From: Mesostigma viride
Taxonomy: Eukaryota > Streptophyta > Mesostigmatophyceae > Mesostigmatales > Mesostigmataceae
Assembly (NCBI GenBank): GCA_009746045.1
Contig: RPFO01000579.1
Location: 1,314,576 to 1,357,075, forward strand
DNA length: 42,500 bases
Reading direction: 5' to 3'
The position numbers and the translations under genes are program-made. Positions 31,146 to 42,500 of this stretch are shown here, piece after piece (position 1 is the stretch's first letter; the number at the start of each line of letters is the position of its first letter). The notes under the pieces are model-generated. The model ran no database searches. It saw nothing but the letters and a program-made list of their open reading frames with translations, and had not been told where the DNA came from.

Positions 31146-31456
31146 TACCGCCCGATCGGCCTGCCTCGACATGCGAGTGGCGACTTGGCCCGAGGACTTG
31201 ATCCTCTGCCTCGACCCACGAGCGGTGTGGCCCCCCTGTGCCTCTACCTCGTGCTCGCACCAAGGGGAGCTTCACCCGCAGCGGACCTCATGCACCAGTA
31301 CTACTGCATGCGCCAGTACTGTACAGCGGCTCGCTGGCCCCGTCTACACCGGCTTCATCGGTAGCCCACCCTCGCCTCGGTAGCGGCACGCACGCCCTCT
31401 GCCTCACTGTGCCTCCGAGATGCGCGCAACGGCATCACTGCCTCCCTCGGCTCCTC

Positions 31457-35252
<3,796 letters not shown>

Positions 35253-35261
35253 GTCGTCCAC

Positions 35262-36130
35262 AAGATTTTCTGCCCCCTGATTTCAACAATGTGTGGCAGT
35301 ATGGTTAACAAAAAAAAGTTGGTACCCTGTGACAGTCCCGATGGAGGCGCGTTTATGAATGAATGAGTGAAAGAATGGTAAACGGAATTCAGTCGGTGTA
35401 GCCAATTCATGTGCTTCCTACGCAATCGACGGTCGTCATGGTTTACGAGTGCATGTATTGTGACAAAAAATCCCTGGGCAACACACCTCCTGCATATATA
35501 TGGAAATCGAGCAACTTGACATGACAATTAACATAGACGACAATCGCTCACCAAGCTGTCAGCAGCCTCGCCACGCTCCATTGCGCTTCGTTATTAAAAG
35601 TCAGAATAATAGATACGGGAAGGCGCGGCACTTGGCTTCGTTTATAGCCGTGCAGGACACCGCGTATTCGAAACCGCCAATTGTGTGCGTACGTCACTGG
35701 CTCATAGACATTAGTATCCGCCAGCATGTGATTGGGGAAGTGGATAGAATAATTTACGTGGCATGAAGTGGCATGTTGAACTAGGCGGAGCATCTGAACG
35801 ATCTCTGTCAAATCTCTGGCATATTCCGGCGGGTGCCGTGCCCACGCGAGGCAGTGAACTGCCTAAGACCACATCAACAGATACGGGCAAGATTTCTGGC
35901 AAGAGATTCATGCATCTGCTCGCAAATCATTGGCCAAGTGGAGCTGAGCCTGTGCATCAACGACGTATGCATAGATGAGAGCAGAGCAAAATTTGCTAAG
36001 CTTGCTTGCGTCACTCGGGTAGTGACGTCACGGGGCCACCTTGTTGTTGTTGTTGGCTTGTTGCCCGCGCCGCACATGGCCAGCAGAGATTTGGAAACGG
36101 CCGAGTGCCAGGATACTGAACAGGGCCACT
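35262..36130. other. 5' flank of the globin gene
   Basis: No second gene was recognised. At about 36041-36092 (minus) lies one more (CAA)n retroposon end: CTCTGCTGGCCATGTGCGGC and then (CAA)n. No TATA box could be assigned with confidence. Confidence 0.4.
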
Positions 36131-36146
36131 TTGTACCAGTACTATT

Positions 36147-38526
36147 TTCCAGGTAAATAGGTGTACGTTTATTCCAAATATAGCCAATAGGTAATCCCTG
36201 CTAAGCCTAGGGTATCAAGATGTCAGTGGCTAAAACGGAGCCTTACTAGACCACGGAAGCCACTGGACTTCTAATGGGTTGTCATTGGGCATGTGGGTAA
36301 AGATCCTGTTTTTGCCCATGAGGTCATGAAAGATCTCAAGTGGGCTGGGCTTATCCTGGTCCGCGCCAGGGTCCCAGATTTTGTCGGTTTTGTTCATTTG
36401 CAACCATCCAGTAGCGTCGCATGCCGGAGTTCCATAGGTAAATGAAGCGTGAGAGAACCCCAGCTTTGTCGAAAACTGTGCGCCTATTGAACACCACATC
36501 GTTTCGCACCGTCCAGATTGTATATAACATGCATGTGCGGAGCCATATCCACGCTTGTTGTGAAAAGGTGAGCTCAAGGCCAAGGGTGCCAGTGATGCCA
36601 AAGATAATGGAGCGGGTAGACACCGGTATGATAGGCTCAGACGTCCAGGCTGCCCATAAACCAATCAACCAGGTCCAAACTCCCTGGAGGTTACACCATA
36701 AAAATCGGTGTTCCACAGTTTCAGTGGGGTTGGTACATAAACATGTAGCAGGGTGTTGAAATCGCCGGTGGAGGATCTCCCCACCCCGATGGACCGGTGC
36801 ATCAAGAGGTGTTGTACGTCGGTCGCGCGGCGATCAATCAGCGGGTGGTCAGCGGCGAGGGTGATGTTGCGGACCCAGGTGTGGCCAGGCCACTCAGTAG
36901 CGCCCCAGCGTGTCCGTCCGGGGTGGAATTGATGGTTTTTATGCAAGAGCATTGTGTAGCCCCACTCTGCCGTGTACTCGTAAAGGCCTTTTACAGTTCT
37001 GCTGTCACCCTGATTTAGCACCCAGCCAAATTCCACTGGATCCAATGACAACATGTCCAGGCGGGTTGATCCCACATGTAGCCAAATAATAGCAGCGTCT
37101 GGAAGGTTGGGGTTGGGTTGGTATACACATGATTGTTCAAGGGACCAAGGTACAACCCGAATCCGGTGGCATAGCTGGGTGGGGAGGAACACCACTGCAG
37201 TTGTAAGTTGAGCCAGACAGCCATTGTGGCCGCTCAGCGGCGCCAGTAGTTGAACGTGCAGGGTTCCAAGGGGGAGTTCTGCGATCACCTTCCCCGAGCA
37301 TGTTGCGGTCGTGCTGTATGGACAAAAGCAGCACCATTCACCAGCTTTATAGGGGGCACGGGGAGAAGTCATGAGTGTGTGCCAGCGGGGGGTATGGCTT
37401 GTACTAGCGCGGCCCAGGCAGCATAAGTAGGCATATTGGGGACCCAGGCAGCCAGTTCGTTATATGTTAAGAGGCGGTAGCAGTCACCGTGGAGAATATA
37501 CAGGTGGAGAATAGTGGTTACAGGGTGGGGGGATGTTATGAAGCCTTCATAGGGGTTAGGGCCACTTAAGCATCCAAAGGGGCGATTAAGGGGGTTGAGG
37601 TATATATCATTAAAGAATAGGGGTTGGCGTGCAACTTCCTCACGTAGTGTGGGGAATAGTAGGCGGTCGGGTTTAAGTGCCATAAAGCCTTGCCATATAC
37701 GAGCCCAGTACCAAGGAAGACCTCTGGTGAGCTTCGGGGAGGGGAGGCGAGCAGTAAGCAGTGCGGCTCCAGAGTGCCAGGAAATACCATTGGAGTGATG
37801 AGTAAGACGTGAGAGGGTTACACGTGCCAGAAGACATCCAGGGTGGGTGTTGACACCAATGTGGGCAGAGATAACTTGTTTGGCATACACAGACCATAAA
37901 CGCCATTGCATATTGTGTAAGCCTAGTCCTCCAAGAGGCCACGGCATAAAAGACATTGACTCTCTGATCCATCCGTGTACCTGGCGGCTGAGATCGCTCG
38001 ATTTTTTCCAAACAAAGTTATGCCCCAGTCGTTGAATAAGAGACACGGTGTGTTCATCCGGTGGGTGGGCCTGACCGAAGTACAGCAGCTTGGAGAACAG
38101 CAGCTGGTTCGTAACGAGGACCTTGCCCCGGAGGCTGAGGCGGTGTACGCCAGCCCAGCGGTTGGCCACCTGTTGTACACCAGTAAGTTTGCCCAGTTGT
38201 TGTGATTCGTCGTATAAAAAGGTTTTGACTTCCAATAACCTCCCTTCGGCTGTCCGACCGATAGGGCAGTTATGCAAAAGGTGGTATCCTCCTGGCGGGA
38301 CCCATGTCACCGCCAGGTTAGTAGGTTGGAGAGTCGGGTTGGTTGTTCTGCCAATATGCAAGCCCGTGGACTTTTGCACGTTGCAGCGTTGTTGGGAGGC
38401 GGTACAGTATGTAGATATGTTGTCAAGCACAGCATCAACATCACGCAGGGAGGTGCAAATGTTAGTAGTGTCATCGGCGTAAGCAGTTTGAAACAGACCA
38501 CGCGTGTGGTGAGGGAGGGGGTAGCC
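36147..38526 (-). pseudogene. 5'-truncated L1-like LINE: RT C-terminal half and zinc knuckle
   Basis: The 16-bp target duplication TTGTACCAGTACTATT lies at 36131-36146 and 38527-38542. The minus strand opens in the RT at VQGYPLPHHTRGLF and TAYADDTTNICTSL (catalytic YADD near 38465). The thumb and downstream region typical of L1-like ORF2 follow (HRLSLRGKVLVTNQLLFSKL, LIQRLGHNFVWKKS, PLGGLGLHN). The frame shifts near 37370 and again near 36720. The zf-RVT end is still readable (EHRFLWCNLQGVWTWL, LYTIWTVRNDVVFN). The 3' terminus resembles that of 4267-5021. It cannot produce a functional protein. Confidence 0.85.
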
Positions 38527-38734
38527 TTGTACCAGTACTATTAATTACCCTGTCGGACCACTGGCGCGGGAATAAACTCAACTCAACTCACCAACTTCAG
38601 TTTGTACCAGTTACAACCGAGTCCGCAGCCGTCATGGGCCCAGTACTAGTACTAGTACAGTACTTGGCCCAGTTGGGCCCGGTCGTCGTATGCTGAAGTG
38701 GAAACGTGGAAACCGTTCTGCTTATCATGTGATC

Positions 38735-38778
38735 TCTGCTGCCCATGTGCGGCGTGAGCCACAACAACAACAACAACC
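38735..38778 (+). mobile_element. (CAA)n-tailed retroposon 3' end
   Basis: CTCTGCTGCCCATGTGCGGC, then GTGAGCCACAACAACAACAAC. This is the same core as at 2550 and 5450. The flanks CATGTGAT and CATATGAT may be a degraded target duplication. Confidence 0.45.
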
Positions 38779-38893
38779 GCATACATATGATTCACTGCTG
38801 ACTGTACACGTGTGACTACGTGTTACTCTGTAGCTCTGCCGCCGTGACAGGATTACCAACTTTACAGAAGCCTGGGAGATACAGAGTAGAACA

Positions 38894-39171
38894 CAGTCAT
38901 TCACGCCTTAAGTTGGGTTCGAGGTTTTTGAGGGGTCAACCTTCAGGAGTGAACCCAACTTAAGGCGTGAATGACTCTACCAAATTCTACTAAATTGAAA
39001 TAAATATACTAAAAGATACTACATGTATTCTCAAATACCAAAGAGACAACCAGCGCAGGCCAGAAATCGGGAGAATCCGGACCATGGTAGCTCGAGCCTG
39101 CCGTTATCTTTAATACGTTGAACTCAGAATGCCGAAATCCTATTCGACCCAACTCAAGGCGTGAATGACTG
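38894..39171. mobile_element. MITE with CAGTCATTC ends, containing a Penelope-like 3' fragment
   Basis: The left end CAGTCATTCACGCCTTAAG and the inverted right end CAGTCATTCACGCCTTGAG match. The first 82 bp (38895-38976) are themselves a perfect 26-bp-stem foldback. A relative without the inner insertion lies at 40341-40579, sharing GGAATGCCnAAATCCTATTCGACCC-type sequence and GGTTCGAGGTTTTTGAGGGG. Confidence 0.65.
39039..39111 (-). mobile_element. Penelope-like 3'-end fragment (73 bp) inside a MITE
   Basis: On the minus strand this matches the last part of the Penelope-like elements at 25100-25175 and 29650-29725 (AAAGATAACGGCAGGCTCG to GGTTGTCTCTTTG). It is a strongly 5'-truncated insertion and confirms where that family's 3' end lies. 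Confidence 0.8.
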
Positions 39172-39267
39172 TAGGTAGAAAAGGCCCTTGCCTCCAGCCG
39201 GGGTGACTGCCGGTGTGGTGCCTTTCACCTATCACACACTATACACACTGACAGTTGGTAACCGGCT

Positions 39268-39340
39268 GGTCGATACGTGGTACCCGGCTCTTAACCTAAC
39301 GATATTCCTATTGGTTAATAAAAAATACCCATTTACCCGG
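39268..39340 (+). mobile_element. Short LINE 3'-end fragment
   Basis: Plus-strand counterpart of 2383-2452: TGGTCGATACGTGGTAC to CCCATTTACCCGG with a CTATTGGTTAATAAAAAATA core. Confidence 0.5.
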
Positions 39341-39421
39341 AAACTGCCGGTCAGTGTGGCACCATACCCAAGGGTAGTTGCGTTCGAACAGCTGCGCTAC
39401 TGTACTGCCGACGCTACTGTA

Positions 39422-40308
39422 CAGTCATTCTCGCGTTAAGTTGCGATCGCCCCCTAAAACTTGGCGTCGCAACTTCACGCGGGAACGCAACTTAACGGTA
39501 GAATTAGGCTAGTAGCCCACCACCTCCTCCTCTGACGGCATTCGACAGCTCTCGTCAAGCCCGATCCAGGTGCAGCGTCAAAGCCGGCCCAAGTCCATTT
39601 TCCAGGCCAGATATTTTGGACAAAGGCGGGCTGCAAAACACGCCGTGGGCAGCCACGCAGTTCCTGCGTTTTACACCACAATGAAATGTGTGTTTTAACC
39701 CTCTGACTTCGGCTCTCTTCATTTTGGCGGGTTACTTAATTGCCAGCCGGCTTCACGTCAGTTTGACAGTGACAAAACATGGGAACAGTCGTGAGGGAAG
39801 CTTCATTTACTGTCAATGGTCTGCACTGATGTAAACAATAATAACAGCATGGAGGCCACAGGCAGCGAGACTGCCTATGGCCTCAACGACCATGTCTTTG
39901 CCCTTCTGTGGTGCATTCGGCATGATGATGGTGGTAATTTCCGGCAAGATGTCTCAATTACAGACCCTGCATGGTCGTGGATTCTTATGATGTACCGCAG
40001 CCCGCAGGCTGCAAAACTGAATTTGTAAGGTTGCATTCGCGCTTTTCACCTAAGCCAGCAGACGGGGAAATTTGCGCGCCAGTGGGGCTTGCGTATTTTG
40101 CCGCCTAAAATCACGTAGCGGGTCCGGACTTGGCAAAAAATGGCCTCCTGCGCGGCCAAAAATGGCCTGACACCTACAAATTGAGTCATTACCTCGTTAA
40201 GTTGCGATGGCCTCCATGCTTAAGTTGCGGTCGCCCCCCAAACTTCGGCGCCGCAACTTAACGCGGGAACGCAACCTTAAGAAACGCAACTTAACGCGGG
40301 AATGACCG
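39422..40308. mobile_element. 887-bp TIR element, probable Tc1/mariner-like MITE
   Basis: The left end CAGTCATTCTCGCGTTAAGT and the inverted right end CGGTCATTCCCGCGTTAAGT match for 24 bp with two mismatches. TA lies on both outer sides (39420-39421 and 40309-40310). Internal inverted copies of GCAACTTAACGCGGGAA occur near both ends. There is no transposase frame. TA duplication with a CAGTC start suggests, but does not prove, the Tc1/mariner group. Confidence 0.65.
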
Positions 40309-40340
40309 TACTGTAACTGAAATACCGCTACTACTGTACA

Positions 40341-40579
40341 CGCCCGTTGGGTTCGAGGTTTTTGAGGGGTCAGCTTAAGGCGTGAACCCGGCAACTTGAG
40401 GAGTGAATGATTTTACTACATTCTACTAATGTCAACTGAAACATACTATTCTGAACTACTTTGAACTTGGAATGCCAAAATCCTATTCGACCCAACTTCA
40501 GGCTTGAACACAACTTAAGCCAACCCAACTTAAGGCTTGAACACAACTTAAGCCAATCCAACTTAAGGCGTGAATGACT
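40341..40579. mobile_element. MITE related to 38894-39171, left end lost
   Basis: It shares TTGGGTTCGAGGTTTTTGAG and the right end AACTTAAGGCGTGAATGACT. CCAACTTAAGGCTTGAACA-type units are repeated three times before the right end. It shows what the first MITE looked like before the Penelope-like fragment inserted. Confidence 0.6.
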
Positions 40580-41334
40580 CTACAGTACTGTAAACTCATG
40601 TGCAGATGAAGTCTATGAAGTCCCGTCTCAGGCTGCACAACAGGCTATACGGGAGGACTTGGGCCTGGTCCAGGTGCTACCCTAGTCGGCCCCTGGTCCA
40701 CGTTTCGCTTGCAAATTTCGCTGCCCCGCTCGTTCCCCAAAGTCAGGCCATGCGCTGCGCGCTGCTTGCGCGCTCCCAAGTCCCAACGTTCCCTTGCCTC
40801 GGTGCAAAAAAACATGAAACATGCAGGCACGTGTCGTGGCATTTTGGTGCCCAGTAAATATATACCCGGTCGCCCAAGTCAAGCGAGTGGATAATTAAAT
40901 TGCCATGGACGATATAAACCCGTGGTTGGATATGTTCTTGTCATGTAGGATACCGGATCAAACTACCCGATATTTCCGGTCGGGCAGAAATCAATAATGA
41001 ATTGCGTTGTTTCATGAGTCGATTAATCCTTCTTCTTGGTAGCGGGGAGATAGCGCGGCACGGTGCTGAGACGGTTTCGACAGCAAGAAGCATAGGATCG
41101 CTTCATTATATTTCAAATTGCGGCGAGCCTGAATATGATCGTCTTTGTACCAAATGTCGTATCCCGCCAGGGTTGAATGGCACACCGCGGCGTGGAAACG
41201 CGCGCCACGTCGTCCTCTACAGACCCCCAGCTCCCCGCTGAAACAGGCTTACGCACTTCGAGGGCTATACACCACTAAACGGACGCCTTTGTCTCCAGAC
41301 TTCTTCTCTTGAGCTAACTGCATTGGTTTATGCC
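40580..41334. other. No gene recognised
   Basis: Only short open frames without recognisable motifs (for example 41002-41241, plus). No repeat structure was seen beyond a TGCGCTGCGCGCTGCTTGCG run near 40751. Confidence 0.35.
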
Positions 41335-41526
41335 TCAGTCGTGGGAAAGCCGGTCGACGTTATCGTAGTCGTTGCCCGTTCGCACCGCTGCAAGCACGTC
41401 AGGGCAGTTTGACGCGACAAGAATGCTGCGGCCGGACTTCCCTCCTCTTCCAGCGAGGATGGCGCCTACAAACACGGCGCCGGCTGCAAAGCCTAACAAG
41501 GCTCCACGAGGGGTGATATGCAACAT
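41335..41526 (-). CDS. Small hypothetical protein with one membrane segment
   Basis: 63 residues. It begins MLHITPRGALLGFAAGAVF and continues VGAILAGRGGK, giving one hydrophobic segment with a Gly/Ala pattern and a positive residue cluster after it. A polar C-terminus follows. It could be a stand-alone small protein, a first exon, or chance: no donor, promoter or homologue can be shown from the sequence, and the family is not recognised. Confidence 0.2.
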   Translation of the reverse strand: MLHITPRGALLGFAAGAVFVGAILAGRGGKSGRSILVASNCPDVLAAVRTGNDYDNVDRLSHD

Positions 41527-42253
41527 GTGCGGAGGTAATTGGCCTTAAAATAGTTATGCAAGTGTTTGCAGTGCTTGTCCGTCGGTAGGTGTTAGGCTAC
41601 CACAGCGTACGCGCGCGGGCGGCAGTTGCCATGTAACATAAATTAGCCACGAGGATGCGATGCAACTGTTTTGTTCCACCCTAGCTTACAAGTGTCGTAG
41701 ATTATGCAGTGCCCTTCCTGCCCCCTCTTTCTCTCCCCTTTCACTTCTCTCCCAGTCCCTGGCCCCCGTTTTCTGTCTTCTCTCTCCTCATGTTCCCACG
41801 CAAACGGAGATAAATTTTGCTGAAATCCGCATTCAACCCTTCTCCCTGTCGCCCAACCGCCCTGCCCATCATCCCACCTGTGACAGGGGGGGGGACATAC
41901 GCCCCAATTGCGGTACTTGAGCGCGCACCTCTTTTTGCCGTTCAGCGCAGTCCTTCACCAGCCAAAGTGCAAAATGGCTGAGCGCACACCTTTTCACAGT
42001 CAGGACTTGTATCTGACGCCGGGTCGAAGTTTAGAGCGCACTCCGGTTCTATTTTCCTAGCTCTGTCTCCAGAAGGTTGAGCGCACTCCTTTGGAAAGAT
42101 TTGGGCGCCGGGGCGATTTTGGAGCTCACTTCACGGAGCCCCGTCGGACTTAATTTGGAGTGGGCTGTTTATCTGAGACATCTCCCCCCCTCCCGTGACC
42201 TGTTGACCGGTGACCGTCGGTTGGCCACCCTTGCCCGTCCTTGCCCCTATTCT

Positions 42254-42277
42254 CCCCCCCCCCCCCCCCCCCCCCCC
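42254..42277 (+). repeat. Poly-C run
   Basis: 24 consecutive C residues, followed by CTCCCTCC and (CCCCCAC)n to about 42312, just before the LINE fragment at the right edge. Confidence 0.8.
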
Positions 42278-42315
42278 TCCCTCCCCCCCCACCCACCCCC
42301 ACCCACCCCCACCAG

Positions 42316-42500
42316 GCGAGTACTTTGCGGCCTCGCTGCCTATCCACCAGAAGCGGTGCGCCAAGCAATATGGCGCCCCCCTGATGCCCGCACCGACACC
42401 GACACCTGGCACAAGGGGCGCCCCCTCCCTGGCCGCCCCCCTGGCGGGCGACCTGCCCTGCGCCGCCTGTGGTGAGCTGGTCCCTTCTGCGGTAATGCAC
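42316..42500 (+). pseudogene. REL-type LINE fragment at the right edge (partial)
   Basis: One plus-strand frame reads EYFAASLPIHQKRCAKQYGA and, after a proline/alanine spacer, LPCAACGELVPSAVMH, the start of a C-x2-C...H zinc knuckle. This matches the position of CGSCGQPLDPTGTHYLAC in the REL-type units at 13-16 kb, although the sequence is clearly diverged. The element continues past the window. The frame has no start here, so it may be truncated or spliced. Confidence 0.45.

Overview
The window is nuclear DNA of a eukaryote, most likely a chlorophyte green alga. Three genes have GT-AG introns with frame-consistent junctions. One has the SPPPP-type linker common in volvocalean extracellular proteins, and the retroelements include a Penelope-like element with its GIY-YIG domain ahead of the RT, the arrangement known as Chlamys in green algae. 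Long C/G homopolymers, (GTT)n and (GT)n arrays and many DNA transposons fit an intron-rich, repeat-rich algal genome. I cannot name the genus.

Host genes. (1) 1324-1854, minus: the first two exons of an ABCB-type ABC transporter that runs off the left edge. Its second intron holds a 70-bp minisatellite made of repeated copies of its own 5' splice site. (2) 6060-9076, plus: a complete three-exon secreted trypsin-like protease of 652 residues. (3) 31457-35252, minus: a three-exon gene for a 447-residue protein that starts MGCASS (a dual-acylation signal), then carries a 3/3 globin domain, a linker and a 2/2 truncated haemoglobin domain. Both of its introns are swollen, one by microsatellites and one by a hAT transposon, and a 36-nt piece of its second exon is duplicated with a working-looking donor. 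I consider this gene the best candidate for something undescribed.

Mobile DNA fills most of the rest. 2.1-5.5 kb: small retroposons, a TIR element, a tRNA-like SINE and a truncated LINE. 10.2-12.2 kb: a hAT element with an 8-bp target duplication. 12.4-23.6 kb: nested minus-strand LINEs, some with only ORF1 and some with only ORF2, sharing 3' ends, beside a plus-strand head-to-tail array of REL-endonuclease LINE 3' ends that is split by a 1.75-kb TIR element. 24.0-29.7 kb: a near-intact Penelope-like element preceded by a 5'-truncated, almost identical copy. 36.1-38.5 kb: a truncated LINE with a 16-bp target duplication. 38.9-40.6 kb: MITEs. The right edge enters another REL-type LINE.

The host genes show no shared pathway. 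The transposons interact by nesting and probably by mobilisation in trans. No tRNA or rRNA gene, CRISPR array or virus was recognised.
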